Below are positions 33,627-47,412 of a stretch of DNA of 64,000 bases, piece after piece (within the stretch, counting starts at the first letter, position 1; each line of letters begins with the position of its first letter). The DNA is from Orthonyx spaldingii. Lineage: Eukaryota; Chordata; Aves; Passeriformes; Orthonychidae. Location of the stretch: assembly GCA_013397795.1 (NCBI GenBank), contig VZTJ01000074.1, positions 137,614 to 201,613 of the forward strand. The letters run 5' to 3'. The notes under the pieces are model-generated. The model was not told the origin of the DNA. It ran no database searches and was given only the letters and a program-made list of their open reading frames with translations. Position numbers and translations under genes: made by a program.

Positions 33627-36600
33627 GAATCACACTTTAGAGCAGTAAAAAAGTTTTTTCACCTTAAAGGTTGTTATTTCAGAGGATATTTTCATAGTGA
33701 CCGAAAAAGAAACTGGAAATCCCATATTATTTCTGCTTCCCTCCCTCAGTCAGGCCCTTTCTGTGCCCAGAATTTTATCTGGTGTGAGGAAAAGGCTCCC
33801 TGGGTAGAGTGAGAGATGTTTGAAGGCAGCATTTAAGTGGTGTTTTTTACCTGGCCTGAGTGTAGTTGGCTGGCTGCTGAGATGGCATATCCACTGTGGA
33901 TGGCACAGTTAGGGGCTTTCTTTTCCAGACCCTGCTTTAAGGAACAGAGGGGGAAAATATTAGAGAATTCAGTTGTAAAATGGAGAGAATGGTGCTTCTG
34001 GAGTAAGCAGATCAGACACAGAAAAGTACAGATATAGCTCACTGCTCTGTGCATGTTCCCACAAACAGTAAGACACAGAGCTGTTTCCCTTTGGCTACAG
34101 CTGGGAGCATGGAATTAAACAGCAAGATCTGTAGCCCTGACAAAATGAAAATTGTTTTCTGAGTTCAGTTCACATTTTAAATCTGTGATTTAAAAATCTT
34201 TTTTTGTAGTCACAGAAACATTATCATAAACTTGGATTCTGCAGCAGAGTTTTACAGCAAATGCCACTTTCTGTATCTCCAGAGTTCCAATGTTTGTAGG
34301 TTCATGGTCATATAAGAAAAATCACACTACCTTTCTGTGTGAGGGTTTGAGCATCAGTGGTTGCCAAGATTACAGAAGATAGATCTTTTTTCTTCCTGTG
34401 GAAATGACATCTACTTTTTTTGTAACTACATTAACTTACTATATGGGCTTACATAGTGTTACGTTAGTTTCAGTAAAAGGGGTTGTCTTCCTGAATGATT
34501 CCGTGGCCTCATTGTTGCTTCAATAGAGATCTAGGTGTTCTAAATATTTGTGTTACCAAAGGGATTTCGATCTTTAACCTCTGCAGGGACTTTTGAGAAC
34601 CCCACTAAGTGCCTGCCTGGGCTTAAACGATTTTGAGAAGCTGATCCTTAATCTCTTTCCGAGCACATTGTTTGCATTTTTTTTCTAGTAAGATCCTACT
34701 GACAGAAGGTGATACTGAATCAAGAACTGCTGGCTGTGGTGATACTTGTCAGTTGTTGGTTCATAGCTGGGTGCAGCTCCAAGGACAAAATAAGCAGAGG
34801 CACCTGCTGGTGAGCTGCTCCTTTCACAACAGATCAGAGGAAAGGAGCATGTGTGTCTTTGCTGGTGGCTGGAGTCGTGTTTCCACTAGAATGTAACTGT
34901 GTACTGCCTGCATTGTAAAAAGAGAGGATAGGAAAAATACCTTAAGTTATATCCTGGTTAGTCATGCACAAAGGAGCAAATGGTGAGGGAAATTTTCACT
35001 CAGCTATAATGCTTACTCATGGTGGGTGTTACGGTTTCTTTAGAGGCTCAGCTGAGGATTAGTGCTCCAGAGAGGGAATGACTACAGCAAGAAACAGTGG
35101 CCCGGTTAGTCTTGAGATTCCAGGGGCTTTGTACATGGTGCTGATGTTGAAAACATTTTATTTTTCTGAGAAACTTCTGTTGTTTGAAAAGCTGAAAATC
35201 TTTTTGCTGGGTGTATTTTTGCCTTTCTGATGAAAAGTTGCAGTTTTCTGTGTAAAGCAAAGCCCCACTTTGGAGGGGACCGTACTGAGGGACGTACAGG
35301 TTGCTTTAAATGGAAAAATTTCCTACCAGCTCTACACATTCAAAAGAAACTGTGTTTCAATGAGCTTCCCGAGTGACAGTGAAGTTATTTCAGTAATTCT
35401 TGTGCAGGCAGAGCACCCTGCGATTGGCATATGGCTGTGTTCATTGCAAGCTGTCCAAATTCAAATTATTTTTTTAGACAAGCAATTTTCATTCCAGGAC
35501 TCCTTGTGCTGTGTGGGAGCAGCCACAGAACACCTTGTTTTCAGTAATAAATTTACTGTTATCTGTAATAACTCTTGTAATGTGAGACCTTGTATTGAGC
35601 AGTGTGATCTAACAGCTGTGATTGCTGAGGACCTGCAGTAAAAAAAGCTCTGGTTGTTTTTGCAAAGAATGGGACTGATTCATAGCCAAGTTATATGAGT
35701 TCCTACATGATTTGAAGGTAGTTTGTGGGCTTTTACTCTCACTCAAATTTAAATGGTTCCCAAATTTCCAGCAGAATGATTTTTTCACATTTGAGCACTG
35801 GTAAAAACAGAACTCTTCAGAGCTTACAGGAGATGTGTGGTTTGAGTGGCAGCTGCACCTCCCTTTGGCAGAGAAAGAGGAAGGTGGACTCTGGTGGATG
35901 TGGAAGTAAGGCTGAGACAACAACAAGCAGAACATGGCAGGAGAATCTTTCCTTGGGTTGTTCTGGCTGTCTGGGGAAGTCTTGGAGTAAAAGTGATGAA
36001 GGATGTGAAGATCTTAAAAGATGGGGATCTACAGGAAACAGGTTAAAAGGTGATGGCCAGTGAAGGAAACAGTCCATCAGGGAAGCCCAGCTGTCCTAAT
36101 GATGGCTGTTTTCTCCTGATGCTCTCTGCTTGCCATGGCTCAGAGCAGACGTGTCTCTTTCTCCTGGCCTACTCCCTTTTTCCCCTGAGGCTGCAAGGGC
36201 CACGGCTGAAGTGCTGGTCCAGGCACAGCTCTCACTCAGGACGTGCTGTCTGTGCTGGGCTCCCATCCCAGCCTCGGCTGATGACAAGGAGCCCCATGGC
36301 AGTTGCAGTTGTCACCATCAGCACAGAGAGCAGAGCTCAATGAACCTGGGTTTCCTTGTAAATTTGCCAGTGCTGCTGGAGCTTGGTGTTGGGGTACGGA
36401 GCCTGTCCGCTGGGAAGAGGGGGACATGGGCTGAAAGAATGGGAACCCATAGCTGACAGGCCCCGTGCAGCTGCAGGTTTTCATGTCTTCATCTCACTCA
36501 TCTGTTTGTGGCATTGGTGATTCCCATGACCTTGGGATTTTGCTGTGAAAGGAAAGTTTGAAAGCTTACCATCATTTATTTGTAATTATAAATAGTAATA

Positions 36601-37921
36601 AAAACAGAGACAGTTTCTGGGCTCAGTACATTCCTCGCAGCAGGATTCCCCCTTGACACCAGTCTCTGTTCCAGGCTGCCCTCCATTCCCTTTCTGCACT
36701 AAACTTTCCCTCCTCCAAACAATGACCCTGTGTTCCTTCCAGTAGCTCAGTTGTACCATGGTGTTTGTCCCTCTGTCTCTCCCACCCCAACGCCTCCTGC
36801 ACTATTGTTGTGCTCTGATTGAGAAAGATTTTAAGCAAAAAATCATCCAGAATATTTAAATTAATCTATAAATTAGGCTCAGAGAAGTGACAGCCAAGTA
36901 TGCAATTTCTGTGTTTCCAAGCAAACTGTGTGTTTTCTCAGAGGTTTTAAAGTAAGTTTTGTAGGCTGAGTATGGCAAAAATCAGTGTAATCAGCAAATA
37001 CTGACCTTTATGATAGAACAGGATATTGGCTTTAGTAATTGTGGTCCTGGTCAGGTGATCTAGATCTGGGAAGAATATCAACTTAATTTGCCTCTCACTG
37101 TGATCTGATATTTCTCAACATCTGTTACCTAGGAATATATGTCATGTCAAAAAACCACCAAGTTAAGACCAGAAAATAGTATGGAGGTTTTCAAATAAAA
37201 AAATCACTTTCCCCTCCACCTTTTTTTCCACTTGGGCTAAAATCTTGAAATATTTTTAAATTTAAAAAGCTGTTATTGTAAGTATATGGTAATATGTATA
37301 TAATAATTTCCTGGGATAAGGAATCAGATCTCAAATGTCTTGCACCTGAGTTGTTATTAAAAAGCCTAGGCAGTACATGGGTTTGCGTTTTACTAATTCA
37401 CACCAGAAGAGCGTGTGGCTATTAGTGGTTTGGGCTTTCTGACTGAGTTTTCTTAAGAACGTGAAAGTTAAATAGTGATAAGGACTCAGGCAAGATATTG
37501 TGGAAGCCTTTTTTATCTCTCCCTGGTCCCCAGCCAATGTGTGTTAGTCTGAGTTTGTAGAAGTGACTGAAGTGTGTCTGTGATACTAGTCTGGATTTAA
37601 ATAGGACTGGATTCTTTTGAATTCAGGTAACTCATTTCTACCTCATAAAGAGAGCAGATCTGGGGTGCTTATATCATTGTCATGAGAAGCCTGCTCAGTG
37701 AAAGCCTAAAGGTAACCAGAGCAGGTTTACGCAAAATAGAGTGAGGACGACTCTGCTCCTTGAAATGAATGTGTCTTGAGTTTTGTCAGCTTTATTTTAA
37801 ATATTTATTCTTTAACCTTTAACTCCCTCAATATTAATTGAAAGCCACATTTTTTTAAGCATCAGGCAGCACAAAGAGGCTGCCTCTAGTAGATTTTGGC
37901 CTCAGGTCACCAAGTTGCCAC

Positions 37922-37949
37922 TCATCAGCTGAGCTGTAGCAGCTGATGA
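37922..37949. promoter_or_regulatory. Palindromic pair of E-boxes
   Basis: TCATCAGCTG at 37922-37931 is the exact reverse complement of CAGCTGATGA at 37940-37949, with 8 bp between. Each arm contains the bHLH site CAGCTG. AT-rich homeodomain-like motifs (AATTAATATTAATGG) follow at about 37977-37991. Confidence 0.35.
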
Positions 37950-38466
37950 CACATGTTTTCATAAATGAACGCTTACAATTAATATTAATGGGAACTGAAT
38001 GTACAACTGCCCTAGTGAAATTTGGACTTTTTGTCCAATTTATAATATTTTTGTTTTGTTCATTTTGCTGTGGAGACATCTGTTTGCCTTTATTCCAATG
38101 GAAATTAGAGAGCTAACCTCGGTCAAAGTTTAAATTTGTTATTAGTGTTACATTACATTTTCAGAAATCTAATCAAGTCTAAGTTCACTCAAGGAAACCA
38201 GCTCCTGTTTTAGCCGAGCCTCCTTTTTCTTTGACAAGTTGTGTTGCATTTTAGTGGTCAGGATTAAAATTAACCACCTGCTCACCTGGATCCAAGATAA
38301 CACTGAAACTAAGGCAGCACAGCCTCACACAGTCTGATAACTGGCTGTGGGAACTTACATTTCTGAGCCATTCATTCATTGCCCCTTAATATCTGTCAGC
38401 AAGAGAAGCTCATGCTTATGTGCTATGTTCCAGTTTTTAAGACCCCTCTTGGAGAATGGGGAAATG

Positions 38467-38484
38467 TTGGATTGGATTGGATTG
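38467..38484. repeat. Short TTGGA microsatellite
   Basis: Three perfect TTGGA units are followed by a partial fourth (TTGA). Confidence 0.85.
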
Positions 38485-41090
38485 ATTTTAATCCCACTGA
38501 AAAGCTTTGCCATTTTTTAAATTGTCAGCATCTGGATGCTTCTGAAATTGCCACTGGTGGAAAAAGAAGTCCTTTCCATGGCTGCAGAGAAAGAGTGGTT
38601 TTGACAGAGGACTGGACTGAATTGCTTAAGTGTTGTACGTCCGTGGCCTTCCAGAAGTTCCATTAAAGTGCATGGACATATAGATGAACTGAGCATCAAT
38701 CCAACTTTGATGGAATAATAAGTACTGGATTTTGAAATTGAGGAAGTCAGTCAGTCAATGGAGCCTGTGGATGGCAGAAGGGGAAGTCACTCTGTGGGGC
38801 TGTGTTAACACAGTTCTTGCTGTATATAATTCAAAATCAGACTTTGCAGCTTAATGTAACTCCTGAATTCTTACATCGTACATCTTCAGCCTTTCTGCCA
38901 TAAAAGGGGCAGAAACTTCTGGTAGAGCTGTTTGCTTTGAAATGAGTTATTCAGTACTGAATCCATCTAATCCAAAGCTTTTCCATCAACACTAGACTGA
39001 AAGTTTCCTGTTCTTTGGTTTTCTGTGGTCTACCTTCTTACTCACCATAACCTCTGCACTGCCAGGTCATACACGACTTGTAAGTTCTGGCTCGTGTTTT
39101 ATTATAATAGGAGCTCCTAAACCCCTTAATTTGGTTACTAATTCCATTGGGAAAGACTGAAAAATGAGTTTGAAAGCAAAATGTTATCTACTAAAAGGCC
39201 TCTTTTACTAATATGTTAAAAATGTCCAGTTCCATCTAAACCCTGGGGTTTTTTTTGTCTAAGGATATAACATCCTGGTGACTTCAGAGACAGTCTTACT
39301 ATATTATTTTTGGCCCATTCACAATGGCTTTAACTCTCTGTCTTGTCTCAGCCAAAATTGTGTCAAAAGGGGTCAAAAAGGAGAATGTAGTAGCCGCACT
39401 AAGAAGGTCATTTTTGCTTAAAATGTTGGGTGTGCTCCCTTAAACCCTGGGGCTTAGTATCTGAGGAACATTTGATTGGCTTGGATCAAGTACAAGTGCT
39501 TCTATACTGGAAACTAATCCTGATAGATTTTACAGGATGTTTCAAGTTACTAAAACACAAACCTCTGCAAGAGGGCGAGTTAGAGGGAAGGAGGACCCTG
39601 CTGGGCTCGCCTCTGGAAGGAACAACAGATGCAGAACCACTCATTTGCTTTTAAGGAGGATGAGTGAGAGGGCGTTGGGACACTGACTAAGGCTGACAGC
39701 CCCTTGATGGCTGGGGAGATGGGAGTTACACACCGTTTCCATTATGTTAATGGCCACTTAAAAACACAAATGTCAATCTCGGTAACTCTCGCTGCTCCAC
39801 AGAGCAGCTACAAACACAACAGCCAGCAAAATCATGTGAAATGCTGGCAGTGCCAATGAAAAAGTTCCTCTGACTCCTGCTGAGATTTCCCTGGGATTGG
39901 GAGTGATTGCTGCAGGGAAGATGTTCCAAAACCACGTGACAAATAAGGAAGAGTCTTTAGGTTTAGGAGAGAGGAAAGACAACTGTGTTTGTACACATGA
40001 TCAAAAAGCACCAGAGATGGAGTGAGAAAAAGATGTGTAGACCAGGAGCCCTCTGAGCTATAATTTCTCAATAGGGTTTATTTTTCGGGGGCGGGAAGAA
40101 ATCCCCAGAGGAGCTTCTCTACCCTTGGGGAGCTGAGAAGGTAGGAAACTTCTGCTGTGCACTTGAGAGTGTGTGCTGCTTGCTGGAAAACTTTATGTGG
40201 CAAAGATCTCCTTTCTGGTTTTAAATGTGATCAACAACTTACTCACTAAGCCACTCCAGCCTTGTTTCATATCTACCTTTAAGTCTTTGAAAGTTTGATC
40301 TTCACTGGTGTATTTCTGCTAAATTTTATCTGTGGTCCTGACCTCTTTTGCTATAGCATTATCCCTATGTGTACATACAGCAATTATTTAATAGAACATT
40401 AGGACTCCTAACCATCAAAATTTGGTAGAACTTGAATTATACTAGAAAAGGATGAAAAATATATTTAGTTTCACTAACTACCTACTAACTATTTGCTTGT
40501 TCATCATCCTGGACTGCATTTAGATAAAATTTGGAATTAAACCATCATGCACAAAAAAATCCACCAAAATATTGTATTAGTTGTTTATATTAATGTTCCT
40601 GTTTATATAGGCAAAGTATTTATCTGAAGATATTTTGCATGTATAATTAACCTGTTAAACACAGAAACAGAGAAAAACTTGTGTGAAACACTTACATTAG
40701 AGGCTTGGAAAAAACCTGAACAACCCCTCCCCCTAAAAACTCTGATATGATTTCTACTGTTTTCTTGCCTGGAAGCAGTAATGTCTGGGACCTTGACCGA
40801 ATTAATTCAAGTTGGTTGCAAATCTTGCTCAAATTTCAGTTGAAAAATCAGACCATGATGAAATCAATAAACAATGTCTCGAGGAATAAATGCCAAGACA
40901 ACAAGAAAAGTAGTCTAAGTTTCTGTGTTTGACTTAGGAAGAAGGAGAAGGGGGACAGTGTTCCTATCACAGAGAAATGGACAGGAATCACCAAGTGTGA
41001 AATAAGTCAGTGATGTCTTTCCATTGCTGTTTACAGGAAAGCAATGAGAGCCTTTTTCCTGCCTGCTTCACCATGAGGAACGAAGGTCTA

Positions 41091-41119
41091 AACAAAAAAA
41101 AACAAAAACAAAAAAAAAA
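41091..41119. repeat. A-rich low-complexity tract
   Basis: A runs are interrupted by single C residues, ending in A9 before GG. No retroposed source was recognised. Confidence 0.85.
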
Positions 41120-44100
41120 GGTTTTGATTGCTAGCTTTTCTAATAACTTTTTTTATGCCTTTGATCAAGGGACTGGTTTTGTCTTAGCCTTGTTTGTTCT
41201 CTTTTGCAAAATGAGGATAGGAAGTCTCTTTTGTTAGCTTCACACATGCAGTTTTCCTTAGCTACCTCTTGTCATCATTAAAATCCTAAAAGACTGAAAA
41301 AATTAATTTTTTTGTTCAAGTTGATCTCTTCCTAGAGAGCAAAGAGAGATGAGCACCGACATCCCATCCCATTGATGTTATCTGAATGTGCCCAGCTCCT
41401 CTGACTGTACAAGGAGAGTGGTGCCCTTAGTCAATGCCTTATGCCTACACAGGGGACTGTGAGCATGGACTCTGTACAATACCTTTCATGTCCAACTCTG
41501 GTTTTATTTGTACTGGGAAATAGGAACTGGCTCCAGGGATCAGTAAGACAGGATCAGTTCCTGTATAGTACCCTGATTAGACAATGAATTCAAGTATTCA
41601 CCAATATGATTTGCAGGCACTTGGACAAAAGGTTAATAAAAAAGTATTTCTGGCAACAGACTTGTTCTCAAAGCATTTTTAAAAGCCACCTTTACTCTGC
41701 ATCATTTTGCAGGTACTTTGCAGCACTGTGTGCATGTGCAGTGTGACATTTCCACTGAGCCCAGACCCATCTGCATTTCTGTGGAGAAATCCCATCAGAC
41801 ACATGATTTGGCACCAGTCACACTGAGAGCATGGCTGAGTACCTGAGTGGAGTTCATACTTCGTAGTTTATTCAACTGCAGATGAATAGACCTGCTGTTT
41901 TCAGCAGACTGCTTTTCTAAAGAGTTCACTTGTCTAAGAGTAGCAGCGAAAGAATAAAAAAGTTCAAGCCCTCAGCCTTGCTTGAAAAAATAGGTCTTAG
42001 GCCATAAAGTCACCAGCAGCATTTTGATTGACCAGAAATGCTGGGTGATGCTGTGGGCCTGCAGAACTCCAAACGCCCTGTGCTCTGCTGCCTGGGATTT
42101 CACCCACCTCAGACAATGTAGCTGCAATACTGAATCAGCTTTGGTTGTCCTAAGAATGTTTATGATTTTGAGAGCAGAAATCTTAAAACAGAACAAAGAC
42201 ACCCAGAACTCAAGCTCGAATTTTCTTCTCTCTTTGTGCATATGTATTATTTCTGGCTACCATGCCATTTTTCCTCTGCAGTTTGGCTTTGTTGAGTTGA
42301 CAGTATCACTTTGGTCAGACCAACTACATTTCCAGACCTGGGTTGCACAGCCCATTACTGAGGTGAACAGAGAGGTTTTTAACAAATAACCTCATTAAAC
42401 TGCTACACTTTTTGCTCAGCAAGAAAAATGTTCATCGTGCAGTGTCCCAGTTCTTTGGGCTCCTCAAACCAACTGGAGTTTGCCCACCTTGTCATGAGGT
42501 GCTTTTTTCTCATATCACATGTTCTGTACTGTTTGCCACACGAGTTACAGATGGTAATTTTAATTTGAAAACCCAAATGTAATAAATCCAGCAGATTAGT
42601 ATTTGGCCAGGATTGAGGGCTGAGATTGTTCAATTGACTATTATGGAAAACACATCAGCCAGCCTCATCCCTGACCAGAGAGCAGTGGTTCCATCCCCTT
42701 ACAAACAAAGCCTTTGTTTTGTCTTCCTTGCTCTGTGACTCTGGTCTCTACTGTGCATTTGTTTCCAAAGCAAAACAAAGAATTCATAATCTTTGGCAGT
42801 TGAAATATTTCAACTTGGATTTTCCCGTTGCACAACTCACCTACTAGCTGATTGAGTAGGAGATGACCTCACTGCTGAGGAACAGTATTTTTTCAGTGGC
42901 CTTCAGCCCTGTCTGTTGCTAGTCCAGCTTTAACCAGGAGTCAACCATAAGGCAGAGTCTGAGGATCAGGGTGCCGGTGCTGCTGCCCCACATTCCGTGC
43001 TGCAGAAGGACTCAAGCCTGTGCATTTGATAGGATTTGTGAGATGAACACACTCATTATTCGTATTCCCTGTGATGAAATGTAGAGGGTTATGGATAATC
43101 AATGTGTGCCATACAGCCCTTGACTGCTTTACCTGCATTTGGCCTGTTGCTTTCCCCTGGTTAGTTATTATAATATGTCTAGACTTGTATCAGATATAAT
43201 GGAAACAATCATAATGGCAACAAAGATTTCATTTCTCCTCCAAATGTGCTCCAAACTGACCCTGGCTCAGAGTGCCAACAGCTTCCTGCAGTGCAGACAG
43301 TCCTGCCAGGTTGCAGGGTGTATTCTAGGGACAGATTTGAGCTTTTAGGTGTAACTGTCATGAAACTGAATTTTCCAATGAGTCATGTGATAGCTCTTCC
43401 TTATTATTTTGGCCATTCCATTCAGACAGGTCTTAAGTGTCTCATTTGTTATTCCCAGGCATTGAAAACAAGAGCCAAAGAAGCCTAGCAGAGGAAGGCA
43501 GGAGAAGAACAAGTAAAAGGATATAAGGTAGTGGACTGATCTCTGGTTTTTTTGGTTTTGGTCCTTTATCAGTATCAACTGCATGATCTATTAACCACTG
43601 AGCATGATGGGGTCTTCAAAAAAGCAAATGAATTTAGAAAATAGATAGGATAGACTGCCTGAGTAAGTGTAACACCAATATTAGGCCTGAAAGACAAGCA
43701 ATGAATGACTCTTACTTTTTGGATGAGTATTTGTAGGATTAACATATAAAGTTGAAAGTTGAACAAGAGAGAGGGAATGCAAATGGGAAAAAATGATATT
43801 TTTTACAGGTCCTCTGCCAGCCATTTGATTTTTCTGAGAGTGCATTTTTTGACATTTTGTAACTGCAGTTTGATTTATTTTAGTATTTGAAGCCCTCGAC
43901 CAAGACTGGGCATTTGTTATGCATTGCACGTGTTGCACATGTAAGGACAGCTCTGCTCATAGGACTTGCAAAGTGCAGGAACAGAAATAAAGACTCACAG
44001 AGGTGCTGGTTGTTTCCATGGGGTGATGGAAGAGGCCAAGCAGGTCACTGGCATAGCCGGGAGTAAAGCCCAAGTGTGCCAACTCCTGATCGTGTGTCCT

Positions 44101-44940
44101 GCTTACTAAACTTTGCCTCATGTAGCAGGAAAACGGCAGCCAAAATGCTGCAATTGTCTGGGATGGGAGCAGGGGTGAGAAAGACACTGAGAAAAAACCA
44201 TGTGCAGCTTTTTATGAATCTGTCATTATCTGGATTTGTCACTAGCAGTGACAAAACTGCCGGTGCAGTTTCTGTCTGCTGAGTTCTGCATCTAAGAAAT
44301 TTGTTAGTGGGTCTTGGCTTCTCACACTCCCTCTGTTTCATCATTTCTCTCTGCATAGTGTCTGTATAATCAGATATTTTACTGGGTTGTTTTATAGCTT
44401 TCCAGTAATGAACAGTAGTAATCACCCAATAGCAGTACATGAAACCAGGCTTCTTTAAATGGTGAAGGGATGTAAACTTGAAGCTTGGCAAACCTTCTTT
44501 TGAGGAAGAGTTGGACAAATGTTCTGTCCCTTCTCCTGAAGCCTTTATATGCTGGCACACAACACATACAGTGGTTGCCATAATCTTTTATTAGGGCTGT
44601 TTTTCCATTTCTGGGAGGGAGCAATGCTGTGGTACCTGCAGCGCTCGTTGTGTTCCCTGTAGGGAGTGGATAAAGCACTCTGAGCACATGGGAACAAAGC
44701 AAAGCCTGCCAGCCCCAACCATGGATCTGATAAGTGCTGCATGGGTAAGGATCAACATGCCCAGGGCATGACAGGAGAGTTGGGCTCAGAGTCATTCTCC
44801 TGAACAGTGACTTGATTTAACCACTACCATTTACCACTGAGACCCAGATTTATGTGTTTATAGCCATGTCTATGTCAATACGTTAGTGCTTAATGCAGAT
44901 CAGTTCTCTCTAAAGAGGACAGGAATGATCACATTTCCTC

Positions 44941-45045
44941 TTTGCTGATGGGTGCACTGGAGCCACAGAAAGACTTCATGATTTGTTCACTTAGCCAGCC
45001 AAGATGGAATAAGGGATTCCCAATTCCCAGTCTGTTGTTCTAGTG
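44941..45045 (+). repeat. MIR-like ancient SINE fragment
   Basis: The order TTTGCTGATGGGTGCACTGG, AGCCACAGAAAGACTTCATG, TTGTTCACTTAGCCAGCC, GGGATTCCCAATTCCCAGTC follows the MIR core and tail plan: a GATGAGGAAACTGAGGCACAG-like block, then CTTGCCCAAGG, then ACCCAGGTCT. The match is by eye and divergent, as expected for an element older than the bird-mammal split. Confidence 0.45.
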
Positions 45046-47396
45046 ATTGGTGGAGTCTGTTTCCATTCCCAAGCCGTAATGTCTATCCTAAACCCATTAA
45101 GAACACTCCTTCCTATTCCATATTCCAAACTAGAACAAACTGTACTGATCTGACCCCAGTTGTGAAGCTATAAATTTAATTTACAAGGTCATTTATATGG
45201 GAGGAGAAGCAGTGTCAAAATACAAGAATCTATGCAAGGAGAAAACAGAAGAGGCATGGATAACATAACCCCTATAAAATGTCTCCACATGTGATTTGTG
45301 TGGAAACAGTTGCTCTGAGATCAGAAGGAAATCTGTTGCTTTTGGCAAAACCAGTAATTCTACAGCTCAGGAATTACTAGGGCCTCTGTGTGATACTTTC
45401 TGAGCTATGGACTTATCTTAAAGACTTCCTGTTTTGGAGCTCTTGGTCCTGCCAAGATGTTTGTCTTAGCATGATTCAGTTCTGTTATGAGAATGGTATC
45501 AAGATTTACAATGAGCTGGTAAAAGATTAAAAGATAGAATGGCAGCAAACATAAAGATGAACGTAGTCTGGAATGGAAGGTAGAAGAGTCAAGAAGAAAG
45601 TTTCAGACTGGATGTTGATTTAGCAGTATTTTAGGCACTCTGTGCTTTCTGTAAGTCCATCAGTCCAGCGAGCCTGTCTTCATTGTAACACTTGTTAGCT
45701 TTAAAAACCCTTTTCTTCCACTGCCAGTTCACTGTTGTGCAGTGTGGAGAGGAGATAGAAATACCCAAATTAAATTGATTTGATTTGAAAAATATTATCA
45801 GTACCTTTACAGAAGTAACTATAGCATACGGTCTCTAAAGCTCTTCTGTTCTAGGTACTGACACAGTTCCTATGCACATAGGGGTGGTCTGCTCCTTGGT
45901 AACTTCTATTTTGCTGAGCAAAATAGGGAGCAACCACCTCTGGTTTAGGCTATGGACACACAGGGCTCATTTTGAAGCCTGTAAAGGCAATTATAGCTGC
46001 ATTACTGTGGAGCTGGGAAGAAACAGTTGAAAAATATTATTTGGCAAGAAGATCTGACCATGCAAAGTCTTCCAAAGGCATTAAAGGGTCTGTCTGACCA
46101 TTGGGAACCACTACAAGTTTCTTTGGAAAACTTGTGACCCTTATACTACAATGACCATGTCCTCTCAAGGCCCCAACCCTGCCAAAATCCAATCTACCTC
46201 ATACTAAATAGCAACAAAAAGTCATGAAGTCAATTTATCTTAAAATCACAAATCAATGCACTTGGGGTAAAAATTCTATCAAAGCTGGTTTGGTAACTCC
46301 AAAGACAGGGCAGATAGAAACCCCTCCCTCTTGAGCACTATGAGTGCTCTCAATTTTGGTGAATTTGATGCATCAGGGTATCACTCAGGTGCTCCCAAAG
46401 TGTGGTAACATAAAATAGACCAGGAAAATAAGATTTAAAAGCACAGCAGAAATAGGTGTTTTGCCAGCAGTGCTTGAGGTGTTGGGCAACACTTTCTCCA
46501 CAGGTTCCGCTTTCTTTCCCTAGGTGCATCTCAAGGGTTGGATTCAGGACTGGAGTTCTCATCTGAGGTATAGCCACATTCTAAAGAAAATACTGGCAGG
46601 CTTGGGAGAGAATGTAGATAGAAAGAAACCCTACTCAGAGCTGCTGCTTTTCTAAGCTTTTCTATCTAGGACATATGAGGATGGAAACCTTGGTTCTGGT
46701 GAAATTAGTGGGAATTTTTCTTTTCTCTTCCAAGGGGCCAAGATTTTAGCCACACCTCAAGAGCAGGTGAGTCTGAAGGAGAAGATAAAGTGCCTCTTGT
46801 CCAACTGTGTAGGCAATCACTGGGCTAAGCTGGGTGATCTGGGCATAATTCAGTATTTCTTCTCCAGCCACTGGAAAGGTGAGGGAGCTTTTGGAAAATG
46901 GATTCTGACTTAAATGTCAGAACTGAAAAATAAAATAGTGTGACTGGATAAATGAACGGAATGAGATGATGGATTAACTCATACATTTGCAGTTACTCAC
47001 CTGGTCTCCGCCACAGTATAAAGTCACCTTCTTCCCTTCAGTGGCAGGTTTTGTTGTTTTCATTAGTTAATATTTTAATTAAATAAACATAGATTTGGCA
47101 TGAAGTTTATGCTGGCCTCTCTCACATTCATGGAGTAAGGAAAGAGGCACCTATCTGACCTGGCTCTGTGACACGTGGGACCCAATCAGTCAAAACGTTT
47201 GCTCTACAGAACAGTTGTTTAGATAGCAATTCACAAGATTTACAGAGGAGATAAATTATACTGGACTCCAAACCACACCATATCCCATGCTTGTCTTAAG
47301 GTCAAAAGGGGAAAAAAACAGTTATGAATGGATAGAGGACAGGATGGGAGCTGAGCTCTCTCTCCCACTCCCTCACAGACGTATGTATAGCTGGTT

Positions 47397-47412
47397 TATA
47401 TATATATATATA
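47397..47412. repeat. TA dinucleotide microsatellite
   Basis: Eight perfect TA units, flanked by GTT and TGAATT. It could be polymorphic. Confidence 0.9.

Larger units (their letters stand above)
31731..44940. other. Intergenic DNA, gene desert, no gene recognised
   Basis: This stretch contains an A16 run at 33611-33626, a short (TTGGA)3 repeat at 38467-38484, an A-rich run at 41091-41119 and a symmetrical double E-box at 37922-37949. Open frames are short or unrecognised. I saw no coding exon with conserved motifs. Confidence 0.7.
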
